64,000 bases of DNA from Tricholoma matsutake (taxonomy: Eukaryota; Basidiomycota; Agaricomycetes; Agaricales; Tricholomataceae). The DNA is taken from positions 1,922,001 through 1,986,000 of the forward strand of contig AP026549.1 in the NCBI GenBank assembly GCA_026075535.2. The letters run 5' to 3'. The position numbers and the translations under genes were made by a program. The first letter of the stretch is position 1; the number at the start of each line of letters is the position of its first letter. Below are positions 54,361 through 64,000 of the stretch, piece after piece. The notes beneath the pieces were generated by a model that searched no databases, was not told where the DNA came from, and was given only the letters and a program-made list of their open reading frames with translations.

Positions 54361-55329
54361 TTAAATAGAACACTTAGTATTGTAACTACTTATTGCATTC
54401 CCTCATCAGGAAGTTGACAAAATGGTTTCCAGAGGTTTCTCAACCTCAAAAATGTCTGAAAACCTTGGAAACTTGGCGACATGGAAAGTCAAGTTACTTT
54501 TTCTGGAAACCTGACTAAACATTGCTGGGTATCAACAGCTAGTACGTAAGAGAGCTACAAACTCACAAGCTGTGGAAAATATTCCAGCCCTGGTGAATTA
54601 CTGTTTTGCAATTAGAAAAGGCTGGTCACCTCGGTAAACACTCGTAGATAGTACAAGCCTATGTGTGGTACAAATCATTAAACCTACTAATTGAACTGGG
54701 AAATGGATGCGACTGAATGGAATCAAGGACATGGTATCCATGGTTCCAAACAAACACATGTCCTTGGATTCCAAACTTTTGATCTGGGGGTGAGCTGAGA
54801 TATGACTATGAATTGAACCCTGCAAACTTGAATGAGGAGCAAGCCCAAGGCACTGTTAAACAGAAAAGATGACCAAACTGGGGATTGAACCCAGGCCCTC
54901 CTGGACATATACCAGATGCTCTGACCAACTGAGCTATCAGGTCTTATAGGGTTCAACAGAACAAGGATACCATATAACCAGACATGGATTGCTACAACTA
55001 TCACATCACTTGTGTGTGTGCAAACTATGGTCTGTTAAGCACTGATTAAGCAGTGACAGATTATATAATCCAACAGGCACATCGTAGTCATGACAAAGAC
55101 TCGCCAAGGGACAAAAGTCAAGCCTTCAGAAGTTTGATAAACATGAGCAAATTTACTCTTGCAGCCATTTTATGGCTTCCACGACAGCTTTCTGCTTAGA
55201 TATTGGTGAAGGAAGTGTGTATAAATAATATCAGAAGATAGCTGTCAAGTAAACATCGTGTTTAACATGTTTTCTGAGATGTAAGCAACACCAATATTCC
55301 AGGAAAGCTTGAGAATGCCACTGTCCAAA
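54361..55329. other. Spacer around a tRNA-like sequence
   Basis: AT-rich DNA without a recognised gene apart from the tRNA-like unit at 54871-54943. The 270 bp beyond the tRNA-like unit on its downstream side could be the body of a tRNA-derived SINE, but no second copy was seen to test this. Confidence 0.4.
54871..54943 (-). tRNA. tRNA-like sequence, degenerate gene or SINE head
   Basis: A 73-nt minus-strand sequence folds as a cloverleaf. The acceptor is GACCTGA/TTTGGTC with one mismatch, the D-arm GCTC...GAGC, the anticodon stem TCTGG/CCAGG and the T-arm CTGGG-TTCAATC-CCCAG is perfect. The loop TATATGT lacks the invariant U33, so no anticodon is assigned with confidence. The B box GTTCAATCC is intact. 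It is best read as a decayed tRNA gene or the head of a tRNA-derived repeat. Confidence 0.45.
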
Positions 55330-55512
55330 TTTCTTTACCATTCTGCCACCCATGCTTATTCATTCATCCTTTCAATAAGCTGACCCAGAAGTAATCTGTT
55401 TTTACATAATCTACCTTTTCTTCATACTTAATCTGACACCAGGCCTTGCCTTACATTTTGACTGCCAGTGATTGAAAGGCAGCACTTGTCATTAGGACAG
55501 CTGTAACCAGAC
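55330..55512 (+). repeat. LTR fragment related to the gypsy LTR at 58.2-58.9 kb
   Basis: The sequence from about CATTCATCCTTTC to AACCAGACAAC matches 58715-58855 in order (ATAATCTACCTTTTCTT, GACACCAGGCCT, CATTAGGACAGCTG). Many differences are CG in the 58-kb copy against TG or CA here, which marks this copy as older or more methylated. The left part of the LTR is missing. Confidence 0.75.
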
Positions 55513-55542
55513 AACATCAGGAAAACTGCAACTTATATGGAA

Positions 55543-55672
55543 GTGTTTGGCTAGTGTGGTGCTATGCAAACCATACACTGCCATACCACCACAATTCAAT
55601 GTGGCACTAAAAAAACTTTTGCAATGCCACATCAACACCACATCGCAATTGTGACTCCACACCAGCCAAAAC
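55543..55672. mobile_element. Small MITE of about 130 bp
   Basis: The ends TGTTTGGCTAGTGTGG and, on the other strand, TTTTGGCTGGTGTGG form an inverted repeat around a short spacer with GATGTGGTG/CACCACAT words. No target duplication was resolved. Confidence 0.6.
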
Positions 55673-55825
55673 TGCAGTATGGCACCAGATCTTCAGTATG
55701 ACTCCATTTTTTTAGTATGACATCACTTTCATTCCACTCAGTAGATACCAGATAAATCATAATAGATTGACAATGGACATATATACTCTGAAACTAATCT
55801 AGATACTAGTTACTACTTATTAGTG

Positions 55826-55965
55826 ATGTGCAGGGCCTGGCTCAGCCCAAAAGCCCTGGCTTAGGCTCAGCTTAACCAGGCTCAGGCTTAGCAAAACACT
55901 GAGCTGGGCCCTAGTAGATGGCTCAGGCTTGGCTCAGGCTTAGGCCAGGGCTTGGTAGAGAAAAT
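55826..55965. repeat. Segment resembling the AGGCCTGGC element family
   Basis: Dense words GCCTGGCTCAG, AGCCCTGGCTTAGGCTCAG and GGCTTGGCTCAGG recall the termini of 9581-10182, but the composition is GGCTCAGGCTTAGGC instead of GGCCTGGC. No paired ends or target duplication were found. Confidence 0.4.
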
Positions 55966-57505
55966 CAACAGATTATATTGTACTAACTCCTTGATAATTA
56001 TAAAAACTTTTATGTATTAACACACAAGGGGATACAGTAGGACTACCATAATTTAATTTGCCCTTTTGTGAGGGGGGCTTATTCAAGCTGAAAAAGTAAA
56101 AGAAAAAAAAAACTCCCATGAATGTGAGGGGCTGGTCATGCCAGAGCACCTGCAAGCAGCAGTCCACAGTGGTGGCAGGTGGTTTCATCCCCTCACTGTT
56201 GTCTCCTACTCCCTTCTCCTGTCTTCCTCATCTTGCAGTGGGGGTGGGTGTCATTGGTACTCTGCCAGGTGTCATGCTCCCTCCCCGCTGTCTCATCACA
56301 TTGTTTGGTGTTGTTCCCCCTCCTCTGCCATCCCTTGTCAATCTCCCCTCCCTGTCATCCCCACCATCTCATATATGGTTGGTCTCCCCCATCTCTGCAA
56401 TCCACCCTGTGTATAGTAGGTGGGATGTCCATGGTTCAATTTTCAGGGTTATCCACCTGCCTCAGGAGGATTTTTGCTGACACTCTGTCACTGCTGAACC
56501 TTCCCTTAATTCTGAGACATAGATTAATACTTTTGCCATGCAGACAACTCAAATGTGGAGCAAATGTTGCATATAGTACTACTGAGCATGATAAAGTCTG
56601 AGCTACAACATCAAAAAAGGGTCTTGAGTACATCAGACATAGCACCAAATGTTGACCAAGCATTCTCAAGAGTGTACACTGGCTTACCAATAGTTTGGTA
56701 TGCAGCCTCTGCCATCCTGGCAAATGCATTAGTGTACCATGAAAGATGAGTCTCCTGAGAATGTAACAAAAAATCTGGGCAACACGTTGTGACAACTCTC
56801 AATGGACCTTGTGGAAGATAGCATACTGCCAGTAGAGACCCCCCATTGACACCATGTGTTTCCACCCTACTAGTACAGTGCCCTGCTAATCCAAAATCCC
56901 ACCAGCTCTAAACACCTAGACAGGTACATACATGCTGAGTATACATTGTAGGTTTGACAAAGCAGTGTTATAGTGACAGAGGTGGCATCTGCAGCTGTGA
57001 TCTGGACTTCATGCAGCCTCAACCACTGAGGACCGAGTTGTTGAGGGGATGGCTAAGTGTGTGACCATGTGTCTCATCAGGTTGAGTGATCCTTGAGGAG
57101 AAGAGGGGGCTGAGAGTCCAGAGGCAGTGGAAAAGATACGACATGTCCTCAGGAGAGGCCATGGCAAGTGCACAAGTCTTAGTCAGCTATGAAGTGAGTA
57201 AACAAACTCAGCATGCACTCACATGCTCAGGCTTTACTCATGTGATCTGTTTTCTAAAGGGTTGTATTGCTTGAGATGGTCATTTCTTGCTGCATCATTA
57301 GTGTCCAAACAAATACATGATACTCATTGCAGAGCTCGGTCTTCAAGTGTATTGTCACACCGCTCCTCTACAAATTCTGGAAGAAGCTAGCACACCTTGA
57401 TGTTGTGCAAAGGCTATAACTGTGTCTCTTGTGGCATAACCTAACTTCGAGTGTGCTAACCAACCACATCTCATCTTTGACTCTTTGTCTCACTCCTGGT
57501 CCTTA
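55966..57505. other. Unassigned stretch with cassette-like and coding-like pieces
   Basis: Around 56140-56180 GCACCTGCAAGCAGCAGTCC resembles the cassette of other elements. On the minus strand 56865-56611 reads MAEAAYQTIGKPVYTLENAW and STFGAMSDVLKTLF, which looks coding-like, but no family was recognised and neighbouring frames are broken. The remainder shows no structure. Confidence 0.35.
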
Positions 57506-58026
57506 CACAAGAGGCAGGGCAATATATTAGCCTGGAGAATATGCCGAGAAAAAGACACTTTTTCCCTTGGGAAAAATAAAATGAACCATCAGTGAAAATG
57601 TGTCATTTTCCCACACTTTTCTCTTTGTTCTTACTCAACTAAAATAACTTATCTATTCCTGAGAGAAAATCAGGTCAAAATAGAGGGGAAATATCTCTTT
57701 TTTTCAACATTTTTTCTATTTTTGGGAAAATAACATTTTTTCTCCTGATTTTCACAATATTTTCTCCTAGCAACAGATTAGATATTTTTTCATAGAGAAA
57801 AAAGTGGGAATGTATGGGGAAATAACCTTTTTCTCCTTGAGTTTCTCAGGTTTTTCTCCTGGAAACAGGTTAGCTATTTTTCAGCAACAACCAAAAGGAG
57901 AAAAGTGTGGGAAAATAACATATTTTTACTGATGGTTCCTTTTATTTTTCTCTAGTAAAAAAGTGTCTTTTTCTCTGATTATTCTCAACATATTCTCTTA
58001 GGCAAAATATTGCTTTGCCTCTTGTG
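57506..58026. mobile_element. MITE of 521 bp with long inverted ends and TTA duplication
   Basis: CACAAGAGGCA at 57506 and its mirror ending CTTGTG at 58026 start inverted repeats that continue for about 130 bp (GAGAAAAAGACAC, GAACCATCAGT, CCCACACTTTTCTC). TTA occurs directly on both sides (57503-57505 and 58027-58029), the duplication expected of PIF/Harbinger-type MITEs. The centre has repeated TTTCTC/GAGAAA words. No ORF. Confidence 0.8.
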
Positions 58027-58229
58027 TTATTGCCATTCTAATCCATCACAGATTAGGGTGAGGGTGAGGGTGAGGGTGATATGGCTTGTTGGTGGTTATC
58101 TGGTCTCAAGTATGGTGTCAGGAGTTAGAGTTAGGTACTGGGGTTGACACTGGTCATGTTTGTTTGGTCATGTGACTATGTTTGCTCTCACAACAGTCCA
58201 TTTGTCTCAGGGTGAGCCAGGGTGTTAAT

Positions 58230-58855
58230 TGTTAGGAAACAGCCCCATTACCTAATAAAATTTCATTTTCATTTTATTATGTCGAATTACACTACATTAC
58301 ACCAAATGACGCCAAATGATGCTACACTTTGATAGTGTGAGAATATTATTTCGCACGCATCACTATGTACACACCTGTATGCGCGCATTGGTAACAACAA
58401 TGTACAATATATGTAACATAGTATATAAACCCAAAATATACACCTAGGGGACCCCAGTTGTGTTCTCTTAGGTATTCCACCTACGTTTTCGGTGTGAAAG
58501 GCCTATCTCAACAAACTTACCTATTAATAACCCCTCACATCAATTTCCCCATCACGCGTGCGGATCCTGCCCCCTTCTTGTAGAGAGAACCTGCACGGTC
58601 TTAGCTAGCAGATAGGGGGTGTCGCCCTAACAGAAGAACACAACTTCCCATATCAGTGCGCCTTCTCTTACTTGCGCATACGTCATTGTTTCACCGCGCC
58701 ACATCCAATTACTCATCCTTTCGGCACGAGCCAGAAGTACTTGTATATACATAATCTACCTTTTCTTTCATAAGCCGACACCAGGCCTCGCCTTACATTG
58801 CGACTGCCAGTGATTGAGAGGCAGCACTCATCATTAGGACAGCTGCAACCAGACA
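58230..58855 (+). repeat. 5' LTR of the chromodomain Ty3/gypsy element (boundaries approximate)
   Basis: TGTTAGGAAACAGCCCC at 58230 looks like an LTR start, and GTATATAAACCC at about 58420 a TATA box. Similarity to the LTR fragment at 55330-55512 ends at AACCAGACAAC, near 58852, placing the right edge there. The 3' LTR lies outside the window, so neither edge nor a target duplication can be confirmed. The primer-binding site was not identified with confidence. Confidence 0.6.
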
Positions 58856-59118
58856 ACTGATTGGATCTGGTTTAGTTACGATTTACATCACTCTATTCGG
58901 ACGACTATTTTAGTTACAAGCCGAATTCAGTGATATCTCCGAGATCAGGCACTGTTGGAAGGGTTGTTGATCCAAAGTGTCAAAATAGGCACCTGACAAA
59001 CGATGAACCATTGACGAACCTCGACGAACCTTATCACGTGACCCGTAGACGTTTGGAGAGGTCTCGAAGTAAAATTTTGAATTTGTCGAAGAAGTGATTC
59101 ATCACAGATTCTACAATT

Positions 59119-60213
59119 ATGTCCAAACCTTCAACTTCTAATCCTGGTCCTAATCCTGTTCCCATACCAGCACTAGAGGCGAAAATTGATGTGCTCACAG
59201 CGCAAATGTTGCAATTAGTGTCAGTATTGGCAGCATCACAGCCCAGACAAGTGGAAGTACAGCCAGAGACGACAGGAGAAAGAGATGATGAGATGGAGGA
59301 GATGGTGGAGTGGATATCGCAGTAGGATGAGACGGTGGAGAAATCCGGAAATGGAAAAGCATGCTTACCTAAGTACGTGCCCCCGCAAATCTTTGATGGT
59401 ACCATGGAGAATACAAAATCCTTCATCAGCTCTATAGTATTGTACATCCATGGGAGGAAGCCCGAGTTTTGTACAGCCGAGTCTAGGATTATGTTTGCTC
59501 TCTCATACATTCAGGGGGGAAAGCACAGTTCTGGAGAAACGAGGCTATTAATCAAATTGCCATGGGAAATAAACCATTTGCAACCTTCAAGGAATTTCTG
59601 GAGAGATTGGAGGCACAGTTTGGAGACCCTAATCCAAAGGCGACAGCCAATGCTAAATTAAAGACCATGCGCCAAGGTTCCTTAACGGCGGATGAATTTA
59701 TTTTGCAGTTCAAAGCAGAAGCTTCACAAATGGACATGGGAGAAGCCGCGTTGGTAGAGTTTTTGAAAGCAGGATTAAATCCCTCTTTATTCAAGTCTAT
59801 CTACCGACTACCTTCTATGCCAGAGAAGTTGGACGAGTGGTATAATTGGGCAATGCACCTTGACCGGCAATATCGGCAGGAACAGGCGGAGTCAAAGTTG
59901 ATGTACGGAAGTAGTAAATTTGGAAAGTCATCAGGAGGAAAGTCCGAGAAAGGAAAGGTGCCTCAGGCGCAAGCTCTGAGGGCACAGCCACCGGCCATGG
60001 CAGTGACACCTATAGTTACGGAGTCAGCAGCACCAGCAGAGGCAATGGAGGTTGATCAAGTGGGGAGATGAGCCCCACTTAAATGTTTTAACTGTGGGCA
60101 GTTAGGACACATTTCTAAGTATTGCAAGCAGAAGAGAAAGATCAGGGGAGCTACAATCGAGGAAGTGAAGCAGGAGGAAGGCAAGCAGGAGAATTTTGTG
60201 GAAGAGTCCCAGT
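59119..60213 (+). pseudogene. Gag of the chromodomain Ty3/gypsy element
   Basis: It starts MSKPSTSNPGPNPVPIPALE at 59119, followed by a short coiled coil and an acidic segment (DDEMEEMVEWISQ) ending in TAG at 59323. The capsid-like core contains FATFKEFLERLEAQFGDPNP, TADEFILQFKAEASQ and MPEKLDEWYNWAMHLDRQYR. After the linker EAMEVDQVGR there is TGA at 60069-60071, then the CCHC knuckle CFNCGQLGHISKYC at about 60083-60124. Gag would package the RNA into particles. A frame change also lies near 59525. Confidence 0.85.
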
Positions 60214-60394
60214 GAAGGTTTCCCCATTGGTGACCCAGAATCGTTACAATGTATTAGTATCCGAGGAAACCCAGAGTAAATCAGAAAAGGAAATCGAGGA
60301 GGAGTACAACTGTTGTGAATCATGCAACAAAGAAAATTGTCACAAAACCCCTAAATTCTTTATTCGCTCTGCATGAATAGAACCTGAAATCACC

Positions 60395-63300
60395 TTGACT
60401 GTGGGACTGAAGACAGTGGACACACATGCAGCTATTGATGTGGAAGCGTTGCTTGACAGTGGTGCTACAGGATTATTTATTAATCAATCCTTAATTACTG
60501 GAAATGTTATTAACACACGCAAGCTGGCGCAACCTATAATGGTGTACAATATTGACGGAACAGTCAATCATGGAGGAACTATCAAGGAGGAGGTGACTAT
60601 GGTATTAAAGTATCAGGAGCATCAGGAGCAAGCCATATTCGAAGTGTGCAATCTTGGGAAAACCAATCTAATAATAGGATGTCCGTGGTTACGGAAGCAT
60701 AATCCTGAAATTGATTGGAAAACTGGGAAAGTACAAATGACTCGTTGTCCTAAGGAATGTAATGTGTATGGGAGGAAGATGAAGAAAGAAAAAAGGAAAA
60801 AGAAAGAGAAAGAACGTCCGAGGAAGTATTCTGTTACGATGGAGGAAGTGGAGGATGAGGAAATGCCAAATGGGGAAGTTCTGATCATGATCGAGAAAGA
60901 AGAGCAGAAGCAAACCTTTAGAGCAGTTCGTGGAGGACAGTCATGGGACAAGAATATTGTGAAGGTGGAGAAGCCAGTGGAGGAATGGGTGCCAAAAGTG
61001 TATCATGAACATTTGTCAGTGTTCCAAAAGAAGGAGTCTGAGCGAATGCCGGTGTGGAAGCCATGGGATCATGCGATTGAGATGAAGCCAGGATTTGTGC
61101 CAAAGAAGTCGAAGGTATATCCATTATCTCTGATGGAACAAGAAGAAGTGGATGCATTCCTGAAGGAGCAATAGCGCAAAGGATACATATGACCTTCGAA
61201 ATCACCGCAGATGTCACCAATATTCTTTGTGCCCAAAAAAGACCAAAGGAAGAGGATGTGTACCGATTATTGGTATCTGAATGAGTGGACAGTGAAGAAT
61301 GCGTACCCCCTGCCATTGATCTCAGAAATAATTGATAAGGTGGGAAAAGCCAAGGTGTTTACAAAATTGGATTTATGATGGGGATACAACAATGTACGAA
61401 TAAAGAAAGGAGATGAGTGGAAGGCTGCATTTGCCACGCATCGAGGATCCTTTGAGCCACTTGTCATGTTTTTTGGGATGACTAATAGTCCCCCGACCTT
61501 TCAAAATATGATGAACAACATTTTCAAGGACGTAATAGACAAAGGCGTGGTAATAATATTTATTGACAACATTCTGATATTCACGGAGGATGAAGAGAAT
61601 CATGAGGCGATAGTGCAGGAGGTGTTATGGAGGTTGGCGGAGAATGATCTATTTTTGAAACCAGAGAAGTGTGTGTTTGGGGCAAGCGAGATCAAGTTCC
61701 TAGGATTATTGATTGGCCCTGACGGGATCAAAATGGATCCGATCAAGGTACAGGTGATCACAGATTGGCCTGTGCCCACCCATGTCAAGGAGGGTTCAAG
61801 CCTTCTTGGGACTCGCAAATTATTATTGTCGCTTTGTGCACAATTTTTCTAAAATTGCCGCACCATTACATAACCTTACGTGAAAGGGAGTAGTGTGGAG
61901 GTGGGGAGAGCAGCAGCAGACAGTGTTTGAGGAGTTGAAGAGGAAGTTTGTGGATGGACCAATATTAGCCCCAGTAGATTTCACACACCCTTTGTGAGTG
62001 GAATCCGATGCATCCAATTTTGCTACTGGAGCGGTATTATCAATGCTGTGTGAAGATGACAAATGGCATCCTTGTGCATACTTGTCAAAAGGGTTGAATG
62101 ATGTGGAGAGGAATTATGATGTGCATGACAAAGAGATGTTGGGGATAATACAAGCATTGGAGGCGTGGAGGCATTATTTGGAGGGATGTACGCATCAAAT
62201 TGAGATCTGGACAGATCATCAAAATCTGCAATACTTCATGTCCGCTAAAAAGCTTAATTGCTGGCAAGCGCGTTGGGCACTATTCCTATTGCATTTCAAC
62301 TTTCACTTGGTCCATAAAGCGGGAAGCTTAATGAGGAAAGCAGATGCCTTATCCAGAGGTATTGATCATAAAAGGGGGGTGGAGGAGGACAATAAAAATG
62401 TTACCTTACTCAAACCTGAATACTTTTGCATTTGCGCTATGCATCAAGGGCATCTATTAATAGATAGCTCGGAAACGGAAATGTTGTCTAAAATTAGACA
62501 ATGTTCGGAAATGGACGATGAAGTAGTGGAAGCCATGAAAGCTCTGAAGGGAGAGAAGAAAGGTAATATCAAAGGAGATGAATGGGCTGAGGAACAAGGG
62601 TTGGTGTTGTTTCAAGGAAAAGTGTATGTACTGAAGGATCAGGATTTGCGAAGGGAGATTGTCTGGTTACATCACAATACGCCGATTGCCGGACACCCAG
62701 GAAGATGGAAGACGTTGGAATTAGTAATGAGAAATTATTGGTGGCCTGGAATTTCGAAGTATGTGTTGGGGTATGTGGATGGATGTGATACGTGCATGAG
62801 GGGGAAGAAATTTCCAGAGAAACCTGCAGGAAAATTAATGCCGAACCCTATACCTAAAGCGCCGTGGCAAGATATATCTGTGGATTTTATTACCGGATTA
62901 CCCGAGGCTCAAGGGTACGATGCAATATTCATAGTATGTGACCGCTTTACAAAGGAGGTCCATATTATTCCTACTACTACAGAAACCTCATCATTGGGCT
63001 TGGCGCACCTCTATCTAAATCAGGTATGGCGGTTACATGGGTTACCCGATACCATTATCTCTGATCGCGGACCACAATTTGCTTCCACGTTTATGAGAAC
63101 TAAACAACATATTGGGAATTCAAACTAAATTATCTATGGCATATCACCCGCAGACTGATGGGCAGACAGAGAGAATGAATCAGGAGTTGGAGCAGTACCT
63201 ACATATGTTTGTCAACTACCGACAAACCGACTGGCCCGAATGGTTGGCAATTTCTGAATTTTCCCACAATAACAAATTCCATTCGGCTACTTGTATGTCA

Positions 63301-63990
63301 CCCTTTTTCATGAATTATGGATATCATCCTCGCATGGGAGTAGAACCCAGAAGGGAAGTCAAAGTACAGTCGGTAGAAGATTTTGTATCTAAGATGCAAA
63401 GGGTACAAGAGGAAGCAGAGGCAGCATTGAAGAAAGCACGTGATGACATGATGTGACACGCGGATCGTACTCGAGCACGCGCTCCAGAGTACAAAGTTGG
63501 TGACTTGGTATGGCTAAGTACCAAGGACCTGAATATTCCACGACCTTCGAAGAAACTTACAGAGAAACAAGTTGGCCCATACGCGATCTCTAAAGTGATC
63601 TCGCCTAATGTGGTAGTGCTAAAATTACCCCAATCATTTAAGATTGATCCCAAGATTAATGTATCCCGCCTATGCCCTTACCGTCTGCCCACTATTCCTG
63701 GCCAACAAACTACTCCGCAACCTCCGATAATAGTAGAAGGTGCTCCAGAATACATAGTTGAAGAAATTCTAGACTCACATCTTCGACGGAACAAATTGGA
63801 GTTCTTAATAAAGTGGAAAAACTATACCAACGAAAATAATTCATGGGAACCCGAAGAGAATTGTAAGCGAGCGCATAATGCGATTGCCCAATTCTTTAAA
63901 CATAATCTGAATGCTCCGCATCGCATTGCGAGAATGGTGTATGAGGGGATGAAATTCCGGCCTTACCAAAATTTCACAGAGGGGACAAAC
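60395..63990 (+). pseudogene. Pol of the chromodomain Ty3/gypsy element, with chromodomain
   Basis: The protease motif LLDSGATGLFIN is at about 60447. RT has [20 protein letters not shown], then GMTNSPPTFQNMMN and FIDNILIF near 61560, where the second catalytic aspartate is asparagine. RNase H begins ESDASNFATGAVLS near 62000. Integrase has HNTPIAGHPGRWKT with CDTCMRGK, then VDFITGLPEAQGYD, IISDRGPQFAST and, after a frameshift near 63100, YHPQTDGQTERMNQ. A chromodomain ends the protein (YIVEEILDSHLRRNKLEFLI, KWKNYTNENNSWEPEENC; 63745-63860); such domains steer integration to heterochromatin. TGA codons lie at 61190, 61376, 61881, 61995 and 63454. Confidence 0.9.
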
Positions 63991-64000
63991 ATAATATTTT

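Larger units (their letters stand above)
58230..64000 (+). mobile_element. Ty3/gypsy chromovirus-type retrotransposon, right end outside window
   Basis: The order is LTR, gag with CCHC knuckle, protease, RT, RNase H, integrase with HHCC and DDE, and chromodomain. That order is diagnostic of fungal chromodomain Ty3/gypsy elements. The element is younger-looking than the minus-strand copy at 1-5.4 kb because most ORFs are long, yet it is interrupted by at least six TGA codons at expected arginine positions, two TAG codons, a mutated RT active site and a frameshift in integrase. Confidence 0.9.

Noticed and set aside
54871..54943. Functional isoleucine (TAT) tRNA gene
   Set aside because: The anticodon loop lacks U33 and the acceptor stem has a mismatch, so a working tRNA is unlikely.
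58050..58085. Telomere-like GGGTGAGGGTGAGGG run
   Set aside because: Only four degenerate units within transposon DNA, and the unit is GGGTGA instead of TTAGGG. No sign of a chromosome end.

Overview
The window looks like a repeat-rich chromosome segment of a basidiomycete fungus, probably an agaricomycete. The grounds are short GT-AG introns of about 45-70 nt, a Helitron of fungal architecture, a KDZ (Kyakuja-Dileera-Zisupton) transposon with a CxC2 cysteine cluster, a chromodomain Ty3/gypsy element, BED/hAT transposase remains and a beta-trefoil gene of a type common in mushrooms. Species cannot be fixed from sequence alone. Only two loci read as ordinary host genes: a five-exon beta-trefoil gene on the minus strand near 12.6-13.3 kb, and an intact nine-exon COQ2-type prenyltransferase at 50.9-52.3 kb.

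Layout. 1-5.4 kb: decayed Ty3/gypsy element on the minus strand, cut by two non-autonomous insertions (820-1651 and 2706-4066). 5.4-7.1 kb: an inverted repeat, a low-complexity stretch and a MITE. 7.7-12.5 kb: a dead hAT element whose transposase gene is cut by a 602-bp MITE. 12.6-14.8 kb: beta-trefoil gene abutted by a TTAAGG-rich insertion. 15-21 kb: poorly coding DNA, a fold-back hAT-like MITE, a decayed F-box-like gene and a tandem array of units of about 145 bp. 22.4-31.1 kb: a Helitron whose Rep half is inverted relative to its helicase half. 31.1-32.9 kb: fragment, MITE and hairpin. 32.9-49.0 kb: a 16.1-kb KDZ element with long terminal inverted repeats, a transposase gene and four accessory genes, itself hit by a solo LTR and a 2.2-kb insertion. 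49-52.3 kb: host DNA with COQ2. 52.3-58 kb: more non-autonomous elements, a tRNA-like sequence and an LTR remnant. 58.2-64 kb: a chromodomain Ty3/gypsy element running off the right edge.

Two themes tie the window together. First, many short non-autonomous elements have TAG...CTA ends. Four carry an exact or one-mismatch 8-bp target duplication, as expected for hAT. Their ends are built from different short words (ACCCAT, GGTCCAGT, AGGCCTGGC, GCCATTTT) and several share the same internal filler. Second, in all five autonomous element classes, in-frame stops are repeatedly TGA where a CGA arginine is expected, which fits methyl-CpG decay of transposons. No virus or toxin gene was recognised apart from retrotransposons.
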